Below are positions 1-9,288 of a stretch of DNA of 64,000 nucleotides, piece after piece (within the stretch, counting starts at the first letter, position 1; every line of letters begins with the position of its first letter). Location of the stretch: NCBI RefSeq assembly GCF_011927765.1, contig NZ_JAATJG010000001.1, positions 34,792 to 98,791 of the forward strand, written 5' to 3'. The DNA comes from Wenyingzhuangia aestuarii (GTDB taxonomy: Bacteria > Bacteroidota > Bacteroidia > Flavobacteriales > Flavobacteriaceae). The notes under the pieces were generated by a model. The model ran no database searches. It had not been told where the DNA came from and worked only from the letters and a program-made list of their open reading frames with translations. Position numbers and translations under genes: made by a program.

Positions 1-342
1 AATTTAACCAGTTTAACCATTCCAGATAGTGTAATTAGTATTGGTTCTTCTGCTTTTTCAACAACAGATGCATCTAGTTTAGGATATAACCAACCATCTT
101 TAAAATTAACCAGTTTAACTTTAGGAAGTTCACTTTCAAGTATTGGTTCTTCTGCTTTTAAAGGTTGTGTAAATTTAACCAGTTTAACCATTCCAGATAG
201 TGTAATTAGTATTGGTTCTTCTGCTTTTTCAACAACAGATGCATCTAGTTTAGGATATAACCAACCACCTTTAAACTTAACCAGTTTAACTTTGGGTAGT
301 TCATTAACTACCATTGGAGCATCTGCTTTTAAAGGCTGTGTA
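1..342 (+). repeat. 171-bp tandem DNA repeat inside the LRR gene
   Basis: Bases 1-171 and 172-342 are close copies with a period of exactly 171 bp (57 codons). The first ~110 bp of each unit are nearly identical, and divergence rises towards the end of the second unit. The array probably continues left of the window. It encodes two LRR units plus a STTDASSLGYNQP linker. Confidence 0.9.
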
Positions 343-3300
343 AATTTAACAAATCTAATCATTCCTGATGCTGTTACAAGTATTGGAAATCAGTCTTTTG
401 GTGGTGTAAATAGTTCTTTATTTGGTGAAACAATAACTTCAAAATTAACCAATGTAATTGTAAAACTTAGAACTCCTTTAAGTGTCAATGCTAATATTTT
501 TAATAATGGTAATATTGGTAATATAGATTTAAGAGTACCAGTTGGAACTCAATCTTTGTACCAGTCAGCAGAGGTGTGGAAAAATTTTAAAACTATTACA
601 GAAAAAGATGGTTTAAGTAAAATATTTACAGCTAATGGGATTAATTATGCTGTTAATAACTCCTCAAAAAAAACAGTAGAAGTATATGTTAATACTTCTT
701 ATAATGGTTCAAATTTATCAGTACCTAATACTGTTATAGATACAGATACAGCTATTCAATACACTGTAACAAGTATTGGTAGTTCTGCTTTTGAAGGGTG
801 TACCAGTATAACAACTTTAACAATCCCCAATTCTTTAACTAATATAGCAGAAAATGCTTTTTCTAACTGTATATTTTTAACTACAATAAACTCTAAACCG
901 GCTGTTCCTATTAGTATTAATGCTAATGTTTTTAATAATATTACCATAGAAAATATTGATTTAAATGTTCCTGTTGGGACTCAATCTTTATACGAGGCAG
1001 CAGAGGTATGGAAAGATTTTAAAACAATTACAGAAGATGAAAGTTTAAGCGTTCAGTTTATTACTAATGGAATTAATTATATTGTTACCAATACGGTTAA
1101 TAAAACAGTTGCAGTAGCAAAAAACAACTCTTATGTAGGAGCAGCAGTTATTCCAAATTCTGTTGTAGATGCTAGTTCTGGTATTGAATATACAGTTAAT
1201 AGCATATCAAATTCTGCATTTTTAGGTAATAATAATTTAACAGAAATAACTTTGCCTGTTTCTGTAACAACAATAGGAGAAAATGCTTTTTCAGGATGTG
1301 TTGGATTGGCAAGTATAATTTTACCAGAAACAATCACATCTATTGGGAATAATGCTTTTGTATCTTGTACCAATTTATCTAGCATCAGTGTAAAAATGTT
1401 AAGCCCTGTAATTATTGAAGCAAATGTTTTTACAGGAGTTAATATTGAAAATATTAATTTAAATGTTCCAGTTGGAACCAAATCTTTATACGAGGCAGCA
1501 GAGGTATGGAAAAATTTTAAAAGTATAAAAGAAGATGATAGTATTAGCCCACAATTTATAGTTGATGGAATAAAATATATTATTACAGATTCTGTTAACC
1601 ACAATGTAAAAGTAGGTAGTAATACTTCTTTTGTTGGAGCTGCTATAATTCCTAGCAAAGTTACCAATTCAGATACTTTTTTAGAATATTCAATAACAAG
1701 TATTGGAGAAAATGCTTTTATGGGATCTAATGGATTAAAAAGTATAACTATAGGAAGCTTAATCACAACTATTGGAAAAAATGCCTTTAAAAATTCGGGA
1801 TTAATAGGAGAAATTATAATTCCAAATATAATAACAAGTATTGGAGAGGCTGCTTTTTCAGGATGTGTTGATTTAACAAGTATAAAAATTCCTGAGTCTA
1901 TAACTAATATTGAACCTTATACTTTTGAAGGTTGTACAGGATTAACAAATATTGTGCTCCCTAAGGCTTTAGTCACTCTTAAAGATTTTTCTTTTAGTTC
2001 TTGTACTGGGTTAACTAGTGTAAGTGTAAAAATGGAAGCCCCAATAAGCATCAATGCAGCGGTTTTTAGCAATCTTAATATTGCTGAAATAGAGTTAAAA
2101 ATACCTTTTGCTACAAAAACATTATATGAAACGGCTCCTGTTTGGAAAGACTTTAAAAGTATAACAGAAGATTTAGAATTAAGTGAGTCTTTTACGGTAG
2201 ATAATATTAATTATGTTGTTATAAATTCAAGTAACAAAACAGTAACAGTAGGTAATAACACTTCATATATTGGGGCTGTTGTAATCCCTAATAAGGTTAT
2301 CAATCCAGATAATGAAATTGAATATACAGTAACAACTATTGGTGATTTTGCTTTTGTTGGAAATAATGGTTTAACAGCTTTAACAATAGGAAGTTCTATA
2401 ACTAGTATCGGAATAGGAGCTTTTTATTTATCAGGATTAAGTGGAGAATTAACCCTTCCAAATACTGTAACAAGTATTGGAGAAGCTGCTTTTTCAGAAT
2501 GTAGTGGTTTAACAAGTATTAATATACCAGATGCTATTACAAGTATTGAACCTTATACTTTTTATGGATGTTCAAGCATAAAAAGTTTGGAAATCCCCAA
2601 TTCGGTAACAAGTATAGGAAGTTATGCCTTTGTTGAAACAACTGATTTGATAACTTTGACATTAGGAAATTCTTTAATAAGTATTGGAGACGGAGCTTTC
2701 TATAAATCGGGTGTGAGTGGAGAATTAAGTCTTCCAAATACTGTAACAAGTATTGGAGAGGCTGCTTTTTCAGAATGTAGTAGTTTAACAAGTATTGATA
2801 TTCCAGATGGTGTAAAAGATATTAGAGCTTATACTTTTTACAACTGTAATAGTTTAACAAGTATTAATATTCCAGACAGTGTAATAAGTATTGGAAAGTC
2901 TGCCTTTGTACATACAGTCAATTTACAATCTCTATCAATAGGAAATTCTCTAACAAGTATTGGGTATGGAGCTTTTTATTTATCAGGATTAAGTGGAGAA
3001 TTAATTCTTCCAAATACTGTAACAAGTATTGGAGAAGCTGCTTTTTCAGAGTGTAGTGGTTTAACAAGTATTAATATACCAGATGCGGTAACAAGTATTG
3101 GTGCATATACTTTTTATAATTGCAATAGCTTAACAACGATTGCAATTCCAAATTTAACAACTAGCATTGGAACAAATGCTTTTACACTTTGTACTAGCTT
3201 AACTAGTGTAAGTGTGAAAAACACAACACCAGTAATTATAAATCCTACTGTTTTTAGTAATATTTCTTTAGAAAATATAATTTTAAAAGTACCATTAGGA

Positions 3301-6213
3301 TCTAAAGTATTGTATGATGAAGCAACAGTTTGGAAAGATTTTAAAAGTGTAGAAGAAGACGAAAATTTAAGTATAAAATTTACTGTTGATGGAATTAATT
3401 ATATAATTATTAACACGGCTACTAATTTAGTTTCTGTAGGAGATAACACTACTTATGAGGGAGTAACGGTTTCTATTCCAGAGACTGTAACAGACCCAAG
3501 TACAGATATTTCTTACAAGGTAATAGGAATTTCAAAGAACGCTTTTAAAGACAATACCCATATTGCTTATTTAAAAATCGCAGCAACTGTTGTTTTAGAA
3601 AGCATTGGTGAGTCCGCTTTTTCAGGCTGTACTGCATTTTCAGGAGCTTTAAGTTTACCAGCTTCTGTAACAAGTATTGGAGCACATGCATTTTCAGGTT
3701 GTGTAGGTATCACTAGTGTTTCTGTAAGAAATTCAATACCTGTAAGTATCCAAGCCAATGTTTTTGAAGGTCTTAGTTTGAGTACGATTCCTTTAAATGT
3801 TCCAAATGCAGCTGCCAAAACAGCTTATGAAGGAACTTCAGTTTGGTCAGATTTTAAAACGATTTCAGTGCCAGGTTTTACCGTTGGAGGTCTTGTTTAT
3901 ACAATTGTAGATCCAATCAATTATACGGTTGAAGTAGGAGACAATAGTTCTTTTGCAGATTCATTTCTTAGTATTCTAGACTCTGTTACCGACCCTAATA
4001 CAGGTACAGATCAAGGAGACGGCATTGATGACGGAGGTCTTGGAGGAGATGATGGCTTCGGTGGAGGCTTTGGAGACGGAGGTTATGACGATGGCCTTGG
4101 AGATGGTGGAGATCTTGTTGATGAAGGAGGTAGCGGTATTACTTATAATGTCATAGGTATTTCAAAGAATGCTTTTAAAAACAATACAAATATTACTTAT
4201 TTAGATATAACAACAGCTGCAAGTTTAGTAAGCATTGGAGAAGGAGCCTTTTCAGGTTGTAGTGAGATGACAGGAACTTTAAGTTTGCCTAGTCTGGTAA
4301 CAAATATTGGAGCTTTTGCATTTGATGGTTGTACTAAGCTTTCAGGAGACTTATTACTTCCGTCTAAGGTAACCAGTATTGACGAATCAGCCTTTAAAAA
4401 CTGTACAGGTGTTACAAGTGTAACGGTAAAAAACCCAATACCTGTAAGTATCCAAGCCAATGTTTTTGAAGGACTTACTTTAAGTAATATACCTTTAAAT
4501 GTATTCAATGGAACGGCAATAGCAGCCTATGCAACAGCAGCAGTTTGGAAAGATTTTAGCCCTATAATAGCACCAAAATTTACTTTTGAAGGAATTGCTT
4601 ATAATGTTACCGATTTGACAAATAAAACGGTAGAACTAGGCGATAATATTTCGTATACAGGTACTACATTTAGCCTTCCAGCTACAGTTAGCGATGGTCA
4701 AACTACGTATAATGTAACCAGTATTGCCAAAGATGCTTTTAAACAAAATAGTACTATTACAACTGTTGATTTGTCAGGAGCTACCAATTTAACAATAATT
4801 GGTCAAGAGTCTTTTACAGGTTGTACTAATTTAACAACAGTTACCCTTCCAGAAGGTTTAACTCATATAGAAGATTTTGCATTTGGAGGAGCTAGTGCTT
4901 TAACAAGTATTGTTATTCCAAATTCTGTAACCAGTTTAGGAAATGCTGTTTTTACTAGCTGTAGTAGCTTAACCAGTGCTGTTGTAGGTAATTTAGTAAC
5001 AGAACTTAAATCATCGGTATTTAACAACTGTAGTAGTTTGGTAACAGTTACTCTAGGTAGTTCTGTAACTAGTATTGGGACTTATTCTTTTTCAGGCTGT
5101 ACTAGTTTAAAAAATGTAATTGTAAAAAATACAACACCAATAGCAGATCTTGCTGCCTCTGTTTTTAATGCTTTAACATTAGATGCGATTACATTAAAAG
5201 TACCTAATATAGCTTCTAAAGAATTATATGAGTTAACAAGTGTTTGGGAAGATTTTAGAATTTGTGTTTCCTTTACTGCAAATAGTCTTGATTTTAATAT
5301 CACAGATGAAACCAATAATACAGTTGAATTAGGTTATAATAGTTTACATAACGGATCTGTTGTAATTCCAGCAACGGTTATTTTTGATGGAATTGTTTAT
5401 AAAGTAACTGCTATTGCAAATGATGCTTTTAAAGACAATACAGATATTACGAGTATTGATTTATCAGGAGCTACTAATCTAAGATCAATAGGAAACTCTG
5501 CTTTTAGAAATTCTACAAATTTACAAACGGTAGTTATTCCAAGTACAGTTACTAGTATTGGTGATTATGCTTTTGCCGATACTACAAATTTAGAAGTTGT
5601 TGTTTTTAGTGAACAGACTAGTGATAATTCATCAGCTAAAATAAGTTATCAAAACCAAGCAAATAAAATAGTTGTTGCAAATTCGTTAACAAGTATTGGA
5701 GCATTTGCTTTTTCTTCTAGTGGGTTAACTAGTATAACAATTCCTGGAACAGTCACAAGTATTGGAGAAAGAGCTTTTAAAAACTGTAACGAATTAGAAA
5801 CAGTTATTGTAGAAAATTCAAATCCAATAGATATAAGTGATAATAATGTTTTTGAAGGTGTTATATTAAATAATGTAAGTTTAATAGTGCCTAATGATAT
5901 AGCTATAGCGACATATCAAAATACAGCTGTTTGGCAAGACTTTAAAAGTATTAGAGAAGAGTCTACATTAGATATAGAAGAAAATGTGTTTCATAAAGAA
6001 ATAAGCTTAAAAATCACAGAGAACCAAGTAGAGATCGTACATAGCGCTACTATCAAAGTAAATAGAATCACGGTAATAACAACTTTAGGAAGTTTGTTTA
6101 TAACAATTGATGATAGTGATAAAATTAATACAGTTTCTTTATTAAGAGGTGTTTATTTAATTAAGATAGATACTAGTAATGGAAGTTTGGTTAAGAAATT
6201 TATAAAATTATAA
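1..6213 (+). CDS. BspA-like leucine-rich-repeat surface protein with T9SS tail (5' end outside window)
   Basis: The frame is open from base 1, so the first visible ATG (292) is internal and the gene is 5'-truncated by the window; at least 2070 residues are present. The protein is built of BspA/LRR_5-type repeats (SIGxxAFxxCxxLTSxxIPxSVT). These are grouped in larger modules, each closing with a VP-GT-LYE-A-VWKDFK-I segment; I count nine VW(K/S/Q/E)(D/N)F motifs. The last ~75 residues (LRGVYLIKI...KKFIKL) look like a Por secretion (type A) sorting tail, so the protein is probably exported by the type IX system and anchored at the cell surface. The family is linked to adhesion and protein-protein contact; the ligand is unknown. 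A hairpin terminator follows. The signal peptide should lie upstream of the window. Family and T9SS assignment are firm; function is inferred. Confidence 0.9.
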   Translation, partial: NLTSLTIPDSVISIGSSAFSTTDASSLGYNQPSLKLTSLTLGSSLSSIGSSAFKGCVNLTSLTIPDSVISIGSSAFSTTDASSLGYNQPPLNLTSLTLGSSLTTIGASAFKGCVNLTNLIIPDAVTSIGNQSFGGVNSSLFGETITSKLTNVIVKLRTPLSVNANIFNNGNIGNIDLRVPVGTQSLYQSAEVWKNFKTITEKDGLSKIFTANGINYAVNNSSKKTVEVYVNTSYNGSNLSVPNTVIDTDTAIQYTVTSIGSSAFEGCTSITTLTIPNSLTNIAENAFSNCIFLTTINSKPAVPISINANVFNNITIENIDLNVPVGTQSLYEAAEVWKDFKTITEDESLSVQFITNGINYIVTNTVNKTVAVAKNNSYVGAAVIPNSVVDASSGIEYTVNSISNSAFLGNNNLTEITLPVSVTTIGENAFSGCVGLASIILPETITSIGNNAFVSCTNLSSISVKMLSPVIIEANVFTGVNIENINLNVPVGTKSLYEAAEVWKNFKSIKEDDSISPQFIVDGIKYIITDSVNHNVKVGSNTSFVGAAIIPSKVTNSDTFLEYSITSIGENAFMGSNGLKSITIGSLITTIGKNAFKNSGLIGEIIIPNIITSIGEAAFSGCVDLTSIKIPESITNIEPYTFEGCTGLTNIVLPKALVTLKDFSFSSCTGLTSVSVKMEAPISINAAVFSNLNIAEIELKIPFATKTLYETAPVWKDFKSITEDLELSESFTVDNINYVVINSSNKTVTVGNNTSYIGAVVIPNKVINPDNEIEYTVTTIGDFAFVGNNGLTALTIGSSITSIGIGAFYLSGLSGELTLPNTVTSIGEAAFSECSGLTSINIPDAITSIEPYTFYGCSSIKSLEIPNSVTSIGSYAFVETTDLITLTLGNSLISIGDGAFYKSGVSGELSLPNTVTSIGEAAFSECSSLTSIDIPDGVKDIRAYTFYNCNSLTSINIPDSVISIGKSAFVHTVNLQSLSIGNSLTSIGYGAFYLSGLSGELILPNTVTSIGEAAFSECSGLTSINIPDAVTSIGAYTFYNCNSLTTIAIPNLTTSIGTNAFTLCTSLTSVSVKNTTPVIINPTVFSNISLENIILKVPLGSKVLYDEATVWKDFKSVEEDENLSIKFTVDGINYIIINTATNLVSVGDNTTYEGVTVSIPETVTDPSTDISYKVIGISKNAFKDNTHIAYLKIAATVVLESIGESAFSGCTAFSGALSLPASVTSIGAHAFSGCVGITSVSVRNSIPVSIQANVFEGLSLSTIPLNVPNAAAKTAYEGTSVWSDFKTISVPGFTVGGLVYTIVDPINYTVEVGDNSSFADSFLSILDSVTDPNTGTDQGDGIDDGGLGGDDGFGGGFGDGGYDDGLGDGGDLVDEGGSGITYNVIGISKNAFKNNTNITYLDITTAASLVSIGEGAFSGCSEMTGTLSLPSLVTNIGAFAFDGCTKLSGDLLLPSKVTSIDESAFKNCTGVTSVTVKNPIPVSIQANVFEGLTLSNIPLNVFNGTAIAAYATAAVWKDFSPIIAPKFTFEGIAYNVTDLTNKTVELGDNISYTGTTFSLPATVSDGQTTYNVTSIAKDAFKQNSTITTVDLSGATNLTIIGQESFTGCTNLTTVTLPEGLTHIEDFAFGGASALTSIVIPNSVTSLGNAVFTSCSSLTSAVVGNLVTELKSSVFNNCSSLVTVTLGSSVTSIGTYSFSGCTSLKNVIVKNTTPIADLAASVFNALTLDAITLKVPNIASKELYELTSVWEDFRICVSFTANSLDFNITDETNNTVELGYNSLHNGSVVIPATVIFDGIVYKVTAIANDAFKDNTDITSIDLSGATNLRSIGNSAFRNSTNLQTVVIPSTVTSIGDYAFADTTNLEVVVFSEQTSDNSSAKISYQNQANKIVVANSLTSIGAFAFSSSGLTSITIPGTVTSIGERAFKNCNELETVIVENSNPIDISDNNVFEGVILNNVSLIVPNDIAIATYQNTAVWQDFKSIREESTLDIEENVFHKEISLKITENQVEIVHSATIKVNRITVITTLGSLFITIDDSDKINTVSLLRGVYLIKIDTSNGSLVKKFIKL
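2365..3170 (+). repeat. 276-bp tandem DNA repeat (three copies) inside the LRR gene
   Basis: The segment starting AATACTGTAACAAGTATTGG occurs at 2461, 2737 and 3013, a period of exactly 276 bp (92 codons). Flanking sequence such as the YLSGLSGEL block is also repeated. It represents an in-frame expansion of four LRR units per copy. Confidence 0.85.
3991..4137 (+). other. Asp/Gly-rich insert in the LRR protein
   Basis: About 45 codons rich in Gly and Asp (GDGIDDGGLGGDDGF-like) interrupt a module at the point where sister modules have only a few residues (compare VTDPSTDISYKVIGI near 3487-3531). The stretch is visibly more GC-rich than its surroundings. It may be a flexible or calcium-binding linker. 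Confidence 0.75.
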
Positions 6214-6270
6214 ATCATTTAATCAAATACTAAATACTTTGTGTTTTTAGTAGCAATATTAGCTATCTTA

Positions 6271-6305
6271 AAAAGAGTCAAGATTTTCTTGGCTCTTTTT
6301 GTTTT
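6271..6305 (+). terminator. Rho-independent terminator of the LRR gene
   Basis: An 11-bp stem with one G-T pair (AAAGAGTCAAG / CTTGGCTCTTT) is followed by a T-run. It lies ~60 bp after the LRR stop codon and before moxR. Confidence 0.75.
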
Positions 6306-6401
6306 TAAAATCTGTCAAAATTACTTAATTGGTATCAATATTGTATTTTGGTACACAAATTGATTGCAAACAACTGTATTAAGAATAAAACCTTATAAAT
6401 A

Positions 6402-7391
6402 ATGGAAGTAGACGTAAGAGCTATCAGCGAAAAAATCGAAAGAGAAAGTGCATTTGTGGATTTATTGTCCTTAGAAATGAACAAAGTTATTGTAGGTCAA
6501 AAACACATGATTGACCGTTTGTTGATTGGTTTGCTTGGGAATGGACATATTTTATTAGAAGGAGTTCCAGGATTGGCAAAAACTTTGGCAATTAATACAT
6601 TAGCAAAAGCTGTAGACGGTGCTTTTAGCCGTATTCAGTTTACACCAGATTTATTACCTGCCGATGTGGTAGGAACCATGATATACAACATGAAGGAAAA
6701 TGATTTTTCTATTAAGAAAGGTCCTATTTTTGCAAACTTTGTGTTGGCAGATGAAATTAACCGTGCTCCAGCAAAAGTGCAGTCAGCATTGTTAGAAGCC
6801 ATGCAAGAACGTCAAATTACCATTGGTGATGAAACTTTTAAGTTAGACGAACCTTTCTTAGTAATGGCAACTCAAAACCCTGTAGATCAAGAAGGAACTT
6901 ATACCTTACCAGAAGCACAGGTAGACCGTTTTATGTTAAAAGTAGTAATTGATTATCCTAAATTAGAAGAGGAGCAATTAATTATGAGAGCTAACTTATC
7001 CGGAACTTACGAAAAAGTAAACCCTGTAGTTTCTTTAGAGCAAATTATCAAAGCTCGTGAAGTAGTTCAGGAAGTATACATGGACGAAAAAATTGAGAAA
7101 TACATTTTAGATTTAATTTTTGCCACTCGTTATCCGGAAAAATACGGATTGGTAAACTTAAAACCGTTAATTTCTTTTGGAGCTTCTCCTCGTGGTAGTA
7201 TTTCTTTAGCTAAAGCCGCTAAATGTCATGCTTTTATCAAACGTAGAGGATATGTAATTCCAGAAGATGTAAGGGCAGTTGTTTTAGATATTTTACGTCA
7301 CCGTATTGGAATTACGTACGAAGCAGAAGCAGAAAATGTAACTGCAGAAGATATTGTAAACCAAATTGTAAACGTAGTAGAAGTACCATAG
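6402..7391 (+). CDS. moxR: MoxR-family AAA+ ATPase
   Basis: 329 residues, the usual family length. Walker A GVPGLAKT lies at ~54-61, Walker B VLADE at ~114-118, and sensor-1 ATQNP at ~156-160. The AAA_3 core is followed by a lid domain. MoxR ATPases act as chaperone-like partners of VWA proteins, and the next genes encode a DUF58 protein and the Bat proteins, so this is the ATPase of the Bacteroidota moxR-bat operon. The ATG at 6402 gives a normal N-terminus. It is separated from the DUF58 gene by 93 bp containing an imperfect inverted repeat, whereas the genes from the DUF58 gene to batE overlap or nearly touch. Function in the cell (envelope stress, aerotolerance) is inferred from the family. 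Confidence 0.93.
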   Translation: MEVDVRAISEKIERESAFVDLLSLEMNKVIVGQKHMIDRLLIGLLGNGHILLEGVPGLAKTLAINTLAKAVDGAFSRIQFTPDLLPADVVGTMIYNMKENDFSIKKGPIFANFVLADEINRAPAKVQSALLEAMQERQITIGDETFKLDEPFLVMATQNPVDQEGTYTLPEAQVDRFMLKVVIDYPKLEEEQLIMRANLSGTYEKVNPVVSLEQIIKAREVVQEVYMDEKIEKYILDLIFATRYPEKYGLVNLKPLISFGASPRGSISLAKAAKCHAFIKRRGYVIPEDVRAVVLDILRHRIGITYEAEAENVTAEDIVNQIVNVVEVP

Positions 7392-7393
7392 CA

Positions 7394-7475
7394 GTATCAA
7401 GTAGTTAGTATCAAGTATCAGGATTACAAACAGTAATTAAAAAGTACTTGCTACCTGCTACCTGTTACTAGATAC
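7394..7475. repeat. Imperfect inverted repeat between moxR and the DUF58 gene
   Basis: The left arm starting GTATCAAGTAGTTAGTATC and the reverse complement of the right arm starting GTATCTAGTAACAGGTAGC match at about 20 of 29 positions. Each arm also contains short direct repeats (GTATCAAGTA, GCTACCT). The transcript could fold into a long stem. It resembles a dispersed flavobacterial intergenic repeat. Confidence 0.6.
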
Positions 7476-7484
7476 CCTAAAAAA

Positions 7485-8351
7485 ATGGACACCAAAGAAA
7501 TCTTAAAAAAAGTACGTAAGATAGAGATCAAGACACGTCGTTTGTCCGATCATATCTTTTCAGGAGAATATCACAGTTCTTTTAAAGGACGTGGTATGAC
7601 TTTTAGTGAGGTAAAACAATATCAATTTGGTGATGATATCCGTAGTATAGACTGGAATGTAACCGCTCGTTATAACGAACCTTATGTAAAAGTTTTTGAA
7701 GAGGAACGAGAACTAACTATGATGTTGATGGTAGACATTAGTGGTTCTGGAAATTTTGGAACACAGGAGCAATTTAAAAGAGCAACGCTTACAGAAATTG
7801 CTGCAACATTAGCGTTTTCGGCCATTCAAAATAATGATAAAGTAGGATTGTTGTTATTTTCTGATGGAGTTGAATTGTACATTCCACCCAAAAAAGGAAA
7901 AAGTCACGTATTACGAATCATTAGAGAAATGATTGAATTTGAACCTAAAAGTCAAAAAACAAACATTAACGAAGCTTTAAAATACATGTCTAACGTCATG
8001 AGAAAAAAAGCCATTGTTTTTGTCTTGTCCGATTTTATGGATGATGGTTACGAACACACCTTAAAAATTCTAGGAAATAAACACGATGTTACAGGAGTTA
8101 GAGTTTACGATCAGTTTGATGAAACCTTGCCAAAGATAGGATTAGTTCCTATGGTAGATGCCGAAAGTGGAGCTACCGTTTTGGTAAATACATCGTCTAA
8201 AAAAGTTCGTACCAATTACGAAAAACAGTTTTACAATTGGAAACAAAACTTTGAAACTGCTTTTAAAAAGAGTGGTGCAGGTGTGTTAAGTTGTAGAACG
8301 GAAGAGAATTACGCAAAAAAATTATTGACATACTTTAAACAACGTGGGTAA
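7485..8351 (+). CDS. DUF58 / VWA-like protein of the moxR-bat operon
   Basis: 288 residues. The N-terminal region has the DUF58 signature GRGMTFSEVKQYQFGDDIR, followed by DWNVTAR. A VWA-like fold with a MIDAS-type DISGS follows at ~85-89. The protein has no signal peptide or membrane segment, so it is probably cytoplasmic or peripheral. DUF58 proteins are nearly always encoded directly after moxR and are thought to be scaffold or client proteins of the ATPase. Its stop overlaps the possible GTG start of the next gene, which indicates co-transcription. Confidence 0.92.
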   Translation: MDTKEILKKVRKIEIKTRRLSDHIFSGEYHSSFKGRGMTFSEVKQYQFGDDIRSIDWNVTARYNEPYVKVFEEERELTMMLMVDISGSGNFGTQEQFKRATLTEIAATLAFSAIQNNDKVGLLLFSDGVELYIPPKKGKSHVLRIIREMIEFEPKSQKTNINEALKYMSNVMRKKAIVFVLSDFMDDGYEHTLKILGNKHDVTGVRVYDQFDETLPKIGLVPMVDAESGATVLVNTSSKKVRTNYEKQFYNWKQNFETAFKKSGAGVLSCRTEENYAKKLLTYFKQRG

Positions 8352-8352
8352 T

Positions 8353-9288
8353 ATGAAGTATTTCATCACAAGTATTTGTTGCTTATTTAGTGTATTTATG
8401 ATGGCTCAAATAGAACCATCCATCACCATAAAAGCAGATACAACTAATATTAAAATAGGAGAACAGTTAACGTATACCATTCAGGTTTCCAAAGGTAAAC
8501 AAGTAACGTTTACCAAATTGGAATTAGACGGTTTAGAGTTAGCAGAAGAATTGCCAACCGATACGGTAAACAATCAAATTTTAAAAAAGTATTTAATTAC
8601 AGGATTTGATAGTGGTTCTTTTTACATTAAAAAACAACAAGTATTTTTAGATGCCAAGGCTTATTTTACAGACTCTTTATTGGTAAATGTAGCTACAGTT
8701 GCTGTAGATACTACCAAATTAGCACCTTATTATAAAACCAAAGGACAAGAAACAGAAGCTTATACCTTTGCAGAAGTTTGGTATCGTTATCAAAACTATT
8801 CGTACATCACTTTAGGAGTTATTGCTTTTATAGTGGCTCTATACTTTTTATTCCGTAAAAAAGAAGAAAAGCAAGAAGTTGTTATTCCTAAAATACCACC
8901 TTATATAGCGGCAACCAAAGAATTAAAAAACTTAGAGTCTAAAGAATTGTGGCAAAACAATCAGGTAAAAGAATATTATTCTGAATTGACAGACATTGTT
9001 AGAAAATATATAGGAGATGAATTGTTTGTACAAGCTTTAGAAACCACTACAGATGAGTTGATGGAGTTATTAAAAGGAGAAAACAAACAACAACAATTAG
9101 GTTTAGATAAAGATATTTTAGAAAGATTAGAAGGTCTTTTATCACAAGCAGATTTTGTAAAATTTGCCAAACAAAAACCTATAGAAAATGACATCAAAGG
9201 ACATAAATACGATGCAGAGGCTGTGATAGAAACCATCCATAAAATTGTAGAATCAAAAAAGACGGTAGAAAAAAATGAAGTACAGTAA
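8353..9288 (+). CDS. BatD-like membrane protein of the moxR-bat operon
   Basis: I choose the ATG at 8353, one base after the DUF58 stop, because it starts a clean signal peptide (MKYFITSICCLFSVFMMA); a GTG at 8344 would extend it by three residues. The mature part has a beta-rich periplasmic domain (~20-130), one membrane helix (YITLGVIAFIVALYFLF, ~150-170) and a charged cytoplasmic tail with helices. This layout resembles a short BatD, and such a gene is usual between the DUF58 gene and batA in Flavobacteriia. Its 3' end overlaps batA by 14 bp. The exact role is unknown; it is probably a membrane partner of the VWA proteins. Confidence 0.8.
   Translation: MKYFITSICCLFSVFMMAQIEPSITIKADTTNIKIGEQLTYTIQVSKGKQVTFTKLELDGLELAEELPTDTVNNQILKKYLITGFDSGSFYIKKQQVFLDAKAYFTDSLLVNVATVAVDTTKLAPYYKTKGQETEAYTFAEVWYRYQNYSYITLGVIAFIVALYFLFRKKEEKQEVVIPKIPPYIAATKELKNLESKELWQNNQVKEYYSELTDIVRKYIGDELFVQALETTTDELMELLKGENKQQQLGLDKDILERLEGLLSQADFVKFAKQKPIENDIKGHKYDAEAVIETIHKIVESKKTVEKNEVQ

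Noticed and set aside
1-342. Possible CRISPR-like direct repeats
   Set aside because: The repeats are 171 bp, in frame with an LRR protein and have no unique spacers.
1131-1766. 211-codon minus-strand frame within the LRR gene
   Set aside because: It mirrors the repeated LRR codons; it has no family resemblance and lies fully inside a certain gene.
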